Made by a program: the position numbers and the translations under genes. A stretch of 64,000 bases of DNA from Cannabis sativa (taxonomy: Eukaryota; Streptophyta; Magnoliopsida; Rosales; Cannabaceae): contig NC_083602.1 in NCBI RefSeq assembly GCF_029168945.1, positions 75,350,600 through 75,414,599 of the forward strand, in the 5' to 3' direction. Shown here piece by piece: positions 12,401-22,195 of this stretch; the first letter of the stretch is position 1, and every line of letters starts with the position of its first letter. The notes below the pieces were generated by a model, which did no database searches, had not been told where the DNA came from, and saw only the letters and a list, made by a program, of their open reading frames with translations.

Positions 12401-13232
12401 TTGTTATAATCCTAATTTGATCAACGATCCTTATATGAAGGATCTACACTGTAAAGTGATTAGATTACCGTTACACCCTACAATGTATTTTATCCTTAAA
12501 ACACTTAACCCCGTATAAATGATATTTCAGCTTATGTGAAATGAGTACTCCCCCATTTATTTTCGTTTGGTCAAGCTCGAAGGAGATCATCCTTTACTTA
12601 CTATTCGCCAGATAGAAGCTATAGATTCCACGTTTATGTTAGCGCTCCCACTCAATTGCACTACCGTGTTCCCAAAATGTAGGTATCACCCTGACCCAAA
12701 AGTAGGCTTAACTAAAAAAATCAAAGAACACTAATAACCTCTTTAGATTGAGCCTAATCATAACAGGATTAAGATCATTTGATCTAAGATCAACTAGGCG
12801 ATATTGACTTGAATAGATATTACGGTAAGTTTAATAAATCTAAGTCAAAGTTCAATATCGGTCCCTTCTGATGCATACTCCATGCATCCATCCTGAGCTT
12901 TACTTTAACCAATGCTCTGGAAAGAACATAGCATTTTTCCAAATGCAAGTAAACTCTGTTGTAGATTATCATATAAGTAAAACCCCGTATCTGATAAATC
13001 TAGGAAACTTTATTCACATAGTCATGTTTACTTTCCAAAGTGTACGACACAATAAACAGGATCAAGTATGTGAAAAGGGTTTCAGATGAATTTATAAATC
13101 AAATAGACAAGCAATTGATAACATGAAACAAAACATACATAAATGAATGAAAAATACTTCTGTTTCTTTATTGATGTTGAATAAAATGGATTACATTGAA
13201 ATGGAGTTTTATTTAGGGCATAAAACCCAACA
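9458..13232 (-). repeat. copia-A LTR (A1), interrupted by a solo LTR
   Basis: Minus-orientation LTR of a 1.88-kb family. The left edge is mutated (tttttgg where other copies have tgttgg). The right edge is cccaaca at 13232, the complement of the family start TGTTGGG. The LTR is 9458-9923 plus 11805-13232, about 1.89 kb once the insert and its duplicated 5 bp are removed. A primer site lies on its left and a polypurine tract (after the Sirevirus insert, 23674-23683) on its right. It therefore serves as 5' LTR for one internal region and 3' LTR for another. Confidence 0.9.
9924..11799 (+). repeat. copia-A solo LTR (A2), 1876 bp
   Basis: Complete plus-orientation LTR from TGTTGGG to TTCCAACA, flanked by the 5-bp target duplication TTTAT (9919-9923 and 11800-11804). 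There is no internal region, so it is the product of LTR-LTR recombination after insertion. Its host is an LTR of the same family in opposite orientation. Confidence 0.95.
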
Positions 13233-13235
13233 AAC
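13231..13235. other. Sirevirus target-site duplication, left (CAAAC)
   Basis: Identical to 23671-23675. The first two bases (ca) are the last two of the copia-A LTR and the next three (aac) belong to its internal region. Confidence 0.93.
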
Positions 13236-14718
13236 TGTTAGCCCAAGATATGTTTCCAAGAGGGGGGGTGAATTGGAAATTTAAACTAATTTCGGAAAAT
13301 TAAAACTTTTAACACAAAATTATGCAATTAGTCAATTAATCAAGTAAAAGCAAGTAGTATGGCAAGCAATATATTAAGACAAATAATTAAACTTGTAAAG
13401 TAAAGAGTTTAAGGATTAGAAAATGCAAACTCTCGATTTTTACAAGGTTCGGTAGAACTATGCCACCTACGTCCTTGGTCTTCAAAGCTATGGACCTAGC
13501 TTTGAGTTCCAATATCGAGCCAAGTTAACGGGCTTGACTAACCCTTACAACCGAGAAATTTTCACCAAGGTATTTCCAAACCTCTTACAATAGTTTCGCA
13601 CCCCCGAGGACTATTAACCTCTTTCTCGGATTGTTAAAGTGCCAATCTCACTATTTCCGGGTTGTTTACAAAACCGGTGCCAACCTCACCTCAATCACAA
13701 TATGGAAATGTGTTTGATATACAAGCTAAAATCACTCTAGAAATATGATGATACAATGGAAACCTAGAGTGAAAAGCAAGCACACTTAAGATGAATAAAA
13801 TCAAATTTTGGCTCAAAGTGTGTGAAATGTGTTGGTTTGGATTTCAAACTTAGAAGCTCCTTAATCTCACTTAGATAGGTTAGATATATGTAATAAATGC
13901 TCAACCAACTTAATTTTTTGAGTGAAAATCGAGTTTATATAGTGTTTGAGTGAAAAATAGCCGTTTATAGCCGTTGGGCACGAAAAACGAGACTCCCTCT
14001 GGGAAAATCAGTTCACCGGTTTACAATAGGGTAATTGCTTAGGTTCATGGAGAACCGGTTTACCTCTTTGAAACCTAAGTTAACCTAAATCCAGCAAAGT
14101 GGAAAAAGTTCGATTTTTCGCACTAAAACGGCCATAACTCTCTACTCGATTATCCGATTTCAGAAATTCAAACTTTGTTCTCTTAGTTAAACAAAATGTG
14201 ATTTAGAAATTCAATCAAAAAATTTTTTAAACTATCGTGTGAGAAAACTTGTTGCACAAGTTAGTGAATGGGCCAAAATTCAAATTTATAAAAACTTAGT
14301 GTGCTATGCAAATCACTTTAACAAGACTAAAGGAGATTTATACCATTTAATTTTGAGTAGTCTTGATGTAGATGAGCCTCCTAGCTTGATTTGCATGTTT
14401 TTGATCCCAAGTTGACTTTTCCCGAGAGTTGACCTTGACCTTGACTTTGACTTTGACTTTCGGGTTGACTTTTTGACTTTGGGCTTTTGAAGACCTCTTT
14501 TGAATAGGGTCTTGAGTTGTTGATCCCTTGATGAATCTTTTGCTCTTGATATGCTTGTTGAATCCATTTAGTGTTGCTTTCAAAAGTTTGGTAAAAATAC
14601 CAAAATATTTATTTTCTCTTTTTAAATTTGCTACAAAATCAATAAATCATTAGTAACAAATAATAATCAAATATTTGTTAATCATCAAAACAAGGAGATC
14701 GAAAAGTTTGAGTTAACA
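13236..14718 (-). repeat. Sirevirus 3' LTR (1483 bp)
   Basis: Starts tgttagccca, ends gagttaaca. By eye it differs from the other LTR at only a handful of single bases outside 14031-14100. Within that stretch it has three block differences that remove two CCGG palindromes. Confidence 0.95.
14010..14083 (-). promoter_or_regulatory. LTR palindrome cluster, degenerate copy
   Basis: Counterpart of 22968-23036. CCGG cores remain at 14016-14019 and 14055-14058. The other two are replaced: the block ttgctta stands at 14034-14040 where the other LTR has cc, and taa at 14076-14078 where it has g. Confidence 0.75.
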
Positions 14719-14960
14719 ATCTCCCCCTTTTTGATGATATCAAATATTTGATTATTTTGAAAGGGAAAGAAAAATTTAAGCAAAGTAAATTGGATTAGCT
14801 CCCCTTTAATGTATGCAAGAAAAAAAATTACCTTTTAATTTTACCTTGCATGAATTTGTAAACTCCCCCTCAATTTTTACTTATGATAAATGAATTAGAT
14901 ACCAAAAAAAAAATTTGAGGTGATGCCAAAAATTAATCAATAGTTGTTCTCCCCCTTTTG
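14719..14960 (-). other. Multiple polypurine tracts of the Sirevirus
   Basis: On the minus strand four G-rich tracts precede the 3' LTR: AAAAAGGGGGAGAT (14719-14732, abutting the LTR), ATTAAAGGGGAG (14799-14810), TGAGGGGGAG (14863-14872) and CAAAAGGGGGAG (14949-14960). Only the first is at the priming position. Tandem polypurine tracts are a described Sirevirus trait. No gene here. Confidence 0.8.
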
Positions 14961-15225
14961 ATTCATCAAAAAGGGTGGCAAGGAATTCACAAAATATAAA
15001 AGAAAAGAGAAAAAAAAAATTAATAATAAAAATAAAAACAAAGCAACAATCCAATGCATTAAAAAAAAAAACATAATATCCAAAATAACATTCAACACAA
15101 CCACAAAAAAAATAAAACAAAGAAAAAGACCAACTAACACAAAGTCAAGAGGCATGAAGCCTTTGCACACAACCAAAAACAAAAAAAAAATAAAATAAAG
15201 ATGCAAAAAAAAAAATATGCAAAAA
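14961..15225 (-). other. Sirevirus 3' noncoding spacer
   Basis: A-rich on the plus strand (long A-runs at 15008-15020, 15061-15070 and 15181-15220). The overlapping F-rich minus ORFs (14881-15245) are a by-product of poly-T and resemble no protein. It is the 3' untranslated part of the extra ORF transcript. Confidence 0.6.
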
Positions 15226-16446
15226 CTAGTTTGGTGGGGGGCCAAAGCGATCCATGTATGCCCTCCATTGTGTCATTTCCTCTTGCATGTTGTCAAACCC
15301 TTGCTCCATGTCTACTCTCAATGTGGTAATATCACTCCGTATGGTTGTCATCTCATGTTGAAGAGTTGAAAATTGGTTGTTCATTTCACCTCTCAAGGTG
15401 GTGAAATTGGAAGTCATGGAAGTGGTAAGGTTGGCAAAAGCTTCTTCAAGGTTAAAGTGAGGAGCTTGGGGTATTGGAGGCACTTCCTCTTCGCCTTCCT
15501 CTTCATTTTGAGCTTGGACATCTTGCTCTTCCCCTTCATCTTCACTTGGGACCAAGTGTTCATCCTCATGGACATGGGACATTGAAGTGGTGGGAATCCA
15601 CTTCTTTTCCTCTTCATCGAATCTGTAGCGCATGAATTTGAATGTGATCTCACCAAGAGTGTCGGAATCCTTGGGTTCATAAACATCAATTTCATCTTCT
15701 ATTGGGATTCCTAGAAGTGGGAATAAATAGCTAAGGAGATAACCATAGGGTAATGCCCTTTTTAGGGAAGGTTTAAACACTTCATGCATGGTTTTAAGGA
15801 TGAGATAGCCTAGGTTAATTTGGTTTTCGCCCATTATAAGATTGTATAGGAGAACTTGATCAATGGCACTTACCTCATCTTGATGGCCTTTCCTAGGTAT
15901 AAGATTAGAGCATATAAAGGCATGAACTATTTTCCCTTGAAGGGTGAGGTAGGTTCTTTTTTGTTTTAACCTAAAGGAGTTACCTACACACACATGATTA
16001 TTAAAGAGGTTAAAATTGAAAAAGGCATTATTTTTAAGGCGAGGTCTATGGTCAAGCAAGAGGCCATCTTTAGGTGCATTAAGAAAATCATTAAGCGAGT
16101 CAATAGTTAACTCAAAATGTACTCCTTTGAGATCTCCCCTAACTCTATATGGATCACATTGAAACTCAATGCAAGCATAGAAGGCTCTAACTAACCTAGG
16201 ATATATATTTGTTTGAATTTCTAACAATTTTTCCCATCCCATACGCTCAATAAGAAAATTAAAGTTGACATACTCAAGGGCTTGGAGATCACATTGCTTA
16301 CCATTGATGACATCCCTTTGAGAGTAATCTTCCTTGAACTTCCTTGCAATTTTTCCATGTGAGAAGAGATCATGCTTTGCCTTAGTCCTTTGCTCCTTTT
16401 GTTGCATTGACACTTTTTGCCTCTTTGGTCTTGAAGAAGAGGCCAT
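15226..16446 (-). CDS. Sirevirus extra ORF (env position), 'putative plant transposon protein' type
   Basis: 406 intact codons downstream of pol. The start has an excellent context (CCACCATGGCC), and a CT-rich leader and TATA box lie upstream. The N-terminus MASSSRPKRQK has a nuclear-localisation-like basic patch. Residues about 40-270 form a globular region (IERMGWEKLL, SLNDFLNAPKDG, YLFPLLGIPIE) that I recognise from memory as the domain named putative plant transposon protein / Transposase_32. Residues about 295-330 are strongly acidic. The C-terminal 75 residues carry heptad repeats (FTTLRGEMNNQFSTLQHEM) predicting a coiled coil. I see no signal peptide and no membrane segment, so it is not an obvious envelope protein despite its position. 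Soybean SIRE1 has an env-like ORF at this site, also with a coiled coil. Function unknown; an accessory, possibly nuclear or RNA-binding, role is only inference. Confidence 0.88.
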   Translation of the reverse strand: MASSSRPKRQKVSMQQKEQRTKAKHDLFSHGKIARKFKEDYSQRDVINGKQCDLQALEYVNFNFLIERMGWEKLLEIQTNIYPRLVRAFYACIEFQCDPYRVRGDLKGVHFELTIDSLNDFLNAPKDGLLLDHRPRLKNNAFFNFNLFNNHVCVGNSFRLKQKRTYLTLQGKIVHAFICSNLIPRKGHQDEVSAIDQVLLYNLIMGENQINLGYLILKTMHEVFKPSLKRALPYGYLLSYLFPLLGIPIEDEIDVYEPKDSDTLGEITFKFMRYRFDEEEKKWIPTTSMSHVHEDEHLVPSEDEGEEQDVQAQNEEEGEEEVPPIPQAPHFNLEEAFANLTTSMTSNFTTLRGEMNNQFSTLQHEMTTIRSDITTLRVDMEQGFDNMQEEMTQWRAYMDRFGPPPN

Positions 16447-16559
16447 GGTGGTAGGAGGTTGAAGAGAATAAGGAGATTAGGTTTAGAGAGTGAGAATTTG
16501 AGAGAAAAAGGGTTTGAGGCTCTATTTAGGGTTAAGGTATCTGAATGGGGGGTGAGGAA

Positions 16560-16690
16560 GTCGTTAATAGGGTTTTTATAGCAAAAAAAATCAGTTTTGA
16601 AAAGACTGAAACAGCCTTGGAATCGGGCCCAGCGAAAACCGGTTTACCGGTTTATCAGGTACACGCAGAACCGTAAACCGATTTCGCAAA
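16560..16690 (-). promoter_or_regulatory. Internal promoter-like block before the extra ORF
   Basis: In plus coordinates AAAACCGGTTTACCGGTTTA stands at 16635-16654. The LTR has AAAATCGGTTCACCGGTTTA at 22964-22983: 18 of 20 identical, same orientation. A TATA box (minus TATAAAAA) lies at 16573-16580, 55 bp downstream. In the LTR the TATA box (22894-22901) is 63 bp downstream of its block. A pyrimidine-rich leader follows to the ATG at 16446. This predicts a separate transcript for the extra ORF. Confidence 0.6.
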
Positions 16691-17369
16691 GGCCATTTTC
16701 CCGAAAATTGCTTGAAAACCCGTTTTGTCCAACCGTTTGACCCCAAATTTTTTTAGCACCTCAAATATGATAAAACAAAATTGCTCAAACAAGAAAAACT
16801 CAAAAATGATGAAAAATGACGATTTACGGTAAGCTTTTCGAAAATTGCCAAGAAAACTAGAACCGTACCAAAAATGAGTTTTATGCAACGAAATTGAAAA
16901 ATTCTTTTTCCAGCAGTTTTATAAAATAAAATGTGAGGTGTACAAACTTACGGAATCGAAAAATGTTGAAAAATGAGAGAGTTTGGCGAAAAACACTCTT
17001 TTAGGCCTAAAAATCTAAAAATTCAACAAGTGAGGTACCAAAAATTTGTTTCATGCAAATTTCAATCAATGCAAACCTATAGGCATACTAAATACATTCA
17101 ATTTCACATATTCAAGCATATAGACACACAAGAAAATCAAATATGCAAAAATTCACATGTTCACTTGTTTAAAAACAAGTCCAAAGTTCACCAAAAATCC
17201 ACATTTTGACCTATAATTTTAAGTTTTTCAACAAGGATAGTTCATATAGGTCAAGTATCAATAAATTTTCACATCTATGCATATAAATCTCATTAATATC
17301 ATATTTGGAACAATTATGCATAAATTAAGTAAGTAAAGAGATATGAAATTTTTTCATAGCTAGCAAACC
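16691..17369 (-). other. Spacer between Sirevirus pol and extra ORF
   Basis: About 680 bases without a recognisable gene. A 77-codon minus ORF (16655-16888) shows no motif and runs into the promoter-like block, so it is not called. No extension of pol or stop-readthrough link to the extra ORF is visible. Confidence 0.6.
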
Positions 17370-20300
17370 TTATATTTCATCTAAGTTGGTCATTCCTAGC
17401 TCTCTTCTAATGAAACTAAATCTCTCATCACTAAGAGGCTTGGTGAATATATCCGCTAATTGGAATTCGGTGCTTACAAAGTCTAGCATAATATCACCTC
17501 TTTGGATATGATCTCTAAGGAAGTGGTGCCTTATGTCAATATGCTTGGCTCTAGAATGCAATATTGGATTCTTAGAGAGGTTAATGGCACTAGTGTTATC
17601 ACACTTTCTGGGTGTACATTCAAAATCAATATCAAAATCCTTAAGAGTTTGTTTCATCCAAAGTATTTGTGCACAACAACTACCCGCGGCTATATATTCG
17701 GCTTCGGTTGTGGATAGAGCTACCGAGTTTTGTTTCTTGCTAAACCATGACACTAAGGAATTTCCTAAAAAGTGACAAGTTCCACTAATACTTTTTCTAT
17801 CCGTCTTACAACCGGCAAAGTCGGCATCCGAGTAGCTAACTATTTCAAAGTTTGAGTTCTTGGGGTACCAAAGTCCTAGATTCATTGTGCCTATCAAGTA
17901 TCTAAATGTTCTTTTAACGGCACTTAAGTGGGATTCATTAGGACAAGATTGGTACCTAGCACAAAGACCAACACTAAACAAAATATCCGGTCTACTAGCG
18001 GTTAAATATAATAAAGAGCCAATCATACCTCGATACTTGGTGATGTCCACATTCTTACCGCTTTCATCTTTGTCCATCTTTATGGATGTGCTCATGGGTG
18101 TATTCATGGACTTTGCATTTGCCAAGTCAAACTTTTGAAGGAGATCCTTGATGTACTTAGTTTGACCTATGAATATGCCATCCTTTTGTTGCTTGATTTG
18201 AAGTCCAAGAAAAAAGTTGAGTTCTCCCATCATGCTCATCTCAAACTCACTATGCATACACTTAGAAAATTCTTCACAAAGAGCATCATTAGTAGCACCA
18301 AAGATAATATCATCAACATAAATTTGTACTATAATAATGTCTTTGGATTTTCTTTTTATAAAAAGTGTATTATCCGCTTTTCCCATTGAAAAACCATTTG
18401 AAATAAGAAAAGTGCTTAATCTTTCATACCAAGCTCTAGGAGCTTGCTTTAAACCATATAAAGCCTTTTTCAATTTGTAAACATGGTTAGGGTATTTATG
18501 ATTTTGAAAACCGGGTGGTTGAGAGACATAAACCTCTTCCATAATGTACCCATTTAAGAATGCGCTTTTTACATCCATTTGATACAAGATAAAATTCTTG
18601 TGGCATGCAAAAGCTAACAACATTCTAATGGACTCAAGTCTTGCTACCGGGGCAAAGGTTTCCTCATAATCAATTCCTTCTTCTTGATTGTAACCTTGGG
18701 CCACTAATCTAGCCTTGTTACGCACAATGACCCCATGCTCATCTACCTTATTTCTATAGACCCATTTTGTTCCAATCACCGATTGATGTGACGGTCTTGG
18801 AACTAACTCCCAAACATTATTTCTTATAAATTGATTTATTTCTTCTTGCATAGCTAGAAGCCAAAATTCATCAACTTCGGCCTCTTTAAAATTCTTTGGT
18901 TCAATTTGAGAAATAAAAGCAATGAAATTACACAAGTTTCTGAGGGAGTTTCTAGTAGTGACACCTTGAGAAGGATCACCTAGAATTTGGTCTATAGGAT
19001 GAGCACTTTTGAATTTCCACTCATGTGGAAGGTTAGAGTTCATACCTTGGCTTTCATTTTCCTTTTCCACGGGTGGTTCCTCTTTGGGAGTTTGTGAAGG
19101 AGCATTGGAAGTCTCTCCTATTTCGAGATTTTGAACTTCATCTCCCAAACCTACAACATCATCATCTAAACTTTTGCTCGTAGGCGGGTTAGTCTCATCA
19201 AAAGCAACATGAATAGATTCTTCAACAACATTAGTTCTTTTGTTATAAATTCTATAAGCTTTACTATGTGTTGAATACCCTATAAAAATTCCAACATCGG
19301 ATTTAGCATCAAATTTTCCAAGGTTGTCCTTGGTGTTTAAAATGTAACATTTGCATCCAAAAACTTTAAAATAGCCAATGTTGGGTTTTCTTCCTTTCCA
19401 AAGCTCATAAGGGGTTTTATTCATGTTGGGCCTAATGAAAACACGATTCAAAATATAACAAGAAGTATTGACGGCCTCGGCCCAAAAGTATTTTGGTAAT
19501 GAAATTTCATTTAGCATTGACCTAGCCATTTCTTGAATTGTTCTATTCTTCCTTTCGACAACTCCATTTTGTTGTGGAGTTCTTGGTGCCGAAAAGTTAT
19601 GGTTAAAACCATGATCATCACAAAACAATTCTAAGGCATCATTGTCAAACTCACCACCATGGTCACTCCTAACGGAGGTAATAGAATATCCTTTTTCATT
19701 TTGCACATTTTTACAAAATTTGACAAAGTTTTCCAAAACATCACTTTTAAGAGTCAAGAAAATAACCCAAGTAAATCTTGAAAAATCATCAACAATTACA
19801 AATGCATAGTATTTACCACCAAGACTAGCAATTCTAGAAGGACCAAATAAATCAATATGAAGCAATTGCAAAGGTCTAGTAGTTGAAATTTCTTTCTTGG
19901 AATGAAAAGATGTTTTAATTTGTTTTCCAAATTGGCATGCATCACAAAGTTTATCTTTAACAAACGGAATAGATGGCACACCAATAACAAGATCTTTTCT
20001 AACCAATTTTGAAATAGAATCCATACTAGCATGTCCTAATCTTCTATGCCACAACCAAGAATTATCATTCATAACGGTTAAACATTTATTTTTACTATCA
20101 AAAGAATCAACATCAATAACATACACATTATCCTTCCTTACTCCAAGGAAAATAACTTCATTGGTTGAAACATTTTCAATGGAGCATTTTGAGGATTCAA
20201 ACACAACACGAAAACCTATATCACATAATTGACTAATACTAAGCAAGTTATGTTTAAGATTATCAACAAGAAGCACATTTTTAATACATGGAGAGTATAT

Positions 20301-20435
20301 GTTACCGATATCACCAATGCCCAAGATTTTTCCTTTTGAATTGTCTCCAAAAGTGACAAAGCCACTTTCCTTGCTTTTAAAGCTTGAAAATCTTGATGGA
20401 TCACCGGTCATATGCTTTGAATATCCACTATCCAA
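17370..20435 (-). CDS. pol: Sirevirus Pol (PR-IN-RT-RNase H)
   Basis: 1021 codons in copia order. Protease D-S-G is at the very start (frame extends upstream as WFLDSG, so the true N-terminus lies before the first listed codon). The integrase zinc module HHCC is near 128-170 ([16 protein letters not shown]). The core acidic residues are D in HIDLFGPS (about 190), D in RSDHGGEF (about 254) and E in VVERKNRT (about 293). RT begins near 560 ([11 protein letters not shown]), with catalytic YVDDIIF near 705. RNase H starts at SYSDADFAG (about 864), and the end reads LADIFTKPL. The motifs match SIRE/Maximus. No internal stop. It is separated from gag by a TGA and a frame change over about 48 bases, so expression as one Gag-Pol would need recoding, or the junction is mutated. 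Confidence 0.94.
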   Translation of the reverse strand: MDSGYSKHMTGDPSRFSSFKSKESGFVTFGDNSKGKILGIGDIGNIYSPCIKNVLLVDNLKHNLLSISQLCDIGFRVVFESSKCSIENVSTNEVIFLGVRKDNVYVIDVDSFDSKNKCLTVMNDNSWLWHRRLGHASMDSISKLVRKDLVIGVPSIPFVKDKLCDACQFGKQIKTSFHSKKEISTTRPLQLLHIDLFGPSRIASLGGKYYAFVIVDDFSRFTWVIFLTLKSDVLENFVKFCKNVQNEKGYSITSVRSDHGGEFDNDALELFCDDHGFNHNFSAPRTPQQNGVVERKNRTIQEMARSMLNEISLPKYFWAEAVNTSCYILNRVFIRPNMNKTPYELWKGRKPNIGYFKVFGCKCYILNTKDNLGKFDAKSDVGIFIGYSTHSKAYRIYNKRTNVVEESIHVAFDETNPPTSKSLDDDVVGLGDEVQNLEIGETSNAPSQTPKEEPPVEKENESQGMNSNLPHEWKFKSAHPIDQILGDPSQGVTTRNSLRNLCNFIAFISQIEPKNFKEAEVDEFWLLAMQEEINQFIRNNVWELVPRPSHQSVIGTKWVYRNKVDEHGVIVRNKARLVAQGYNQEEGIDYEETFAPVARLESIRMLLAFACHKNFILYQMDVKSAFLNGYIMEEVYVSQPPGFQNHKYPNHVYKLKKALYGLKQAPRAWYERLSTFLISNGFSMGKADNTLFIKRKSKDIIIVQIYVDDIIFGATNDALCEEFSKCMHSEFEMSMMGELNFFLGLQIKQQKDGIFIGQTKYIKDLLQKFDLANAKSMNTPMSTSIKMDKDESGKNVDITKYRGMIGSLLYLTASRPDILFSVGLCARYQSCPNESHLSAVKRTFRYLIGTMNLGLWYPKNSNFEIVSYSDADFAGCKTDRKSISGTCHFLGNSLVSWFSKKQNSVALSTTEAEYIAAGSCCAQILWMKQTLKDFDIDFECTPRKCDNTSAINLSKNPILHSRAKHIDIRHHFLRDHIQRGDIMLDFVSTEFQLADIFTKPLSDERFSFIRRELGMTNLDEI

Positions 20436-20482
20436 GAACCATAAGCTTTGGCTCTTTCTTGTTGATTCCTACAAAAACAAAT

Positions 20483-22141
20483 TCATTTGTTGGCTTTTGG
20501 TACCCATATAACTTTGGGTCCATTCATGTTAGTTCTAGAACCCTTTGGTACCCATTTAGTCTTGCCTAGATATGCAAATTTCTTTACATGACAATAGGAA
20601 ATAGTATGACCATCTCGGTTACAATATGTGCATGTAAAGTGAGGTAGACTAGATGATTTCACAAAAAAGTTTCTCAAAAATTTTTGTTTCTTACTAGGAT
20701 CATAACCAATACCATTTTTTGAAAAACCACATGATTGGTTTCCCACCATGAGATCATAGCCTTCCTTACCTCTAGTGAAGGTATATATGTCATTTTTTAG
20801 GCTTCTCACATGGGCTTTCAAATCAATAATTTCTTTCTTATGTGAAGCACATGTAGCACATTGAGATTTAGCTATAAGTTCTTTTTCATTTATTTTCAAA
20901 ATCTCAATTTCTTTTAAAAGCATGTTGGTCTTCTCTCTAAGGGTTTGGTTTTTAACAAGCAATTTACCAAAATCATCAAATAGTTCCTTAAATGAATTAG
21001 ACAACTCATCATATGACATATCTAAGTTATCATCATCATTTTCGCTATCACAATCATTTTGGTTAGAAATGCTTACCCCATCATCAAGTGCCATCATGCA
21101 CATGTTTGCCACTTCATTCTTTCCTTCTTCTTCGGAGTCCTCTTCGTCACTATTGAGCCAATCCGCCAACATTGCCCTTCCTTTGTATTTGTTCTTCTTT
21201 CTCATTGGACAATCCATCTTCATATGTCCGGGCTTCTTGCACTCAAAGCAAATTGGTGGATCATCTTTGCTTTTTCTTTCTTTTGAGTCACTCCCTCTTT
21301 GTGGCTTCTTCCCAAAGTTCTTTTTGAATTTCATGAACTTTTTGTATTTCTTAGAGAAGAGTCCCAAGTCCTCCATGTCACTACATAAGCTTTCCTCATC
21401 TTCTTCACTAATGGCATGGGAGGATGAAGACTTGAATGCAATAGTCTTCTTTTTCTTCTCAACTTCCTCTTCTTCTTGAGCACTCATGAAAATTTCATGG
21501 TTCATGAGTGAGCCAATTAGTTCTTCCAAGGGAAGTGTTGAGAGATCCTTGGCTTCTTGAATAGCAACCACCTTTCCTTGATAAGCCTTGGTGAGACTTC
21601 TCAAAATCTTGGTCACCATATCCTTTTGAGTAAGTACCTTGCCAAGAGAGTTCAAACCATTAGTAATTGTAGTGAAGCGAGTATACATATTAGCAATGGT
21701 TTCATCCGATTTCATCTTAAAGTTCTCATATTGAGTGGAATAAATTTGGATTTTAGTTTTCTTCATAGCACTAGTTCCTTGATGAGTAACTTCAAGCATT
21801 TTCCACATGTCATAAGCGGTAGAGGCTTGTTCAATATTTTTAAAAATATCTCTATCCAAACCACATATAAGAGCATATTTAGCTTTAGCATTTTTAGAAA
21901 GCATTTTCTTATCATTTTCATCATATGCTTCATAAGTCTTAATTACTTCAACACCATTTATGACATGTTTAGCAACATAAGGACCACTAGACACAATATG
22001 CCACAAATCATAGTCAATAGATTGAAGGTAAGTTTCCATTCTAATTTTCCAATAAGGAAAATCTACTCCATTGAAGTATGGTGCTCTATTGGTGCTAAAA
22101 CCTTCTAACATGTTATTTTGTGAATTACTTGGAAACGCCAT
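20483..22141 (-). CDS. gag: Sirevirus Gag
   Basis: 552 codons; ATG 55 bases inside the 5' LTR edge. The N-terminal 45 residues (APYFNGVDFPYWKIRMETYL) are the copia gag pre-domain. The capsid-like helical core is about residues 60-230. There is an acidic/serine-rich linker, a CCHC zinc knuckle CFECKKPGHMKMDC near 297, an acidic stretch (SDEEDSEEEG), a long coiled-coil-prone segment (about 370-430) and a second CCHC knuckle CTYCNRDGHTISYC near 501. Two knuckles and the length fit Sirevirus Gag. Encodes the particle shell and RNA-binding protein. The frame ends with PKANK-stop just before the protease. Confidence 0.93.
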   Translation of the reverse strand: MAFPSNSQNNMLEGFSTNRAPYFNGVDFPYWKIRMETYLQSIDYDLWHIVSSGPYVAKHVINGVEVIKTYEAYDENDKKMLSKNAKAKYALICGLDRDIFKNIEQASTAYDMWKMLEVTHQGTSAMKKTKIQIYSTQYENFKMKSDETIANMYTRFTTITNGLNSLGKVLTQKDMVTKILRSLTKAYQGKVVAIQEAKDLSTLPLEELIGSLMNHEIFMSAQEEEEVEKKKKTIAFKSSSSHAISEEDEESLCSDMEDLGLFSKKYKKFMKFKKNFGKKPQRGSDSKERKSKDDPPICFECKKPGHMKMDCPMRKKNKYKGRAMLADWLNSDEEDSEEEGKNEVANMCMMALDDGVSISNQNDCDSENDDDNLDMSYDELSNSFKELFDDFGKLLVKNQTLREKTNMLLKEIEILKINEKELIAKSQCATCASHKKEIIDLKAHVRSLKNDIYTFTRGKEGYDLMVGNQSCGFSKNGIGYDPSKKQKFLRNFFVKSSSLPHFTCTYCNRDGHTISYCHVKKFAYLGKTKWVPKGSRTNMNGPKVIWVPKANK

Positions 22142-22172
22142 GCTCTAGATTGTGAAATCTAATCAAATAATT

Positions 22173-22194
22173 TGAGCCCTTGCTCTGATACCAA
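22173..22194 (-). other. Sirevirus primer-binding site (tRNA-Met)
   Basis: Minus strand ATTGGTATCAGAGCAAGG directly after the LTR end; complementary to initiator tRNA-Met. Confidence 0.92.
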
Positions 22195-22195
22195 T

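Noticed and set aside
14881..15245. Hydrophobic minus ORFs (79 and 102 codons) that could be membrane proteins
   Set aside because: They come from A/T homopolymer runs in the 3' noncoding part of the Sirevirus and have no conserved motif.
16655..16888. 77-codon minus ORF between Sirevirus pol and extra ORF
   Set aside because: No motif; it overlaps the promoter-like palindromes and is phenylalanine-rich through poly-T.
22173..22194. tRNA gene at Met-like sequences next to LTRs
   Set aside because: Only 12-18 bases complementary to the tRNA 3' end are present; these are primer sites.
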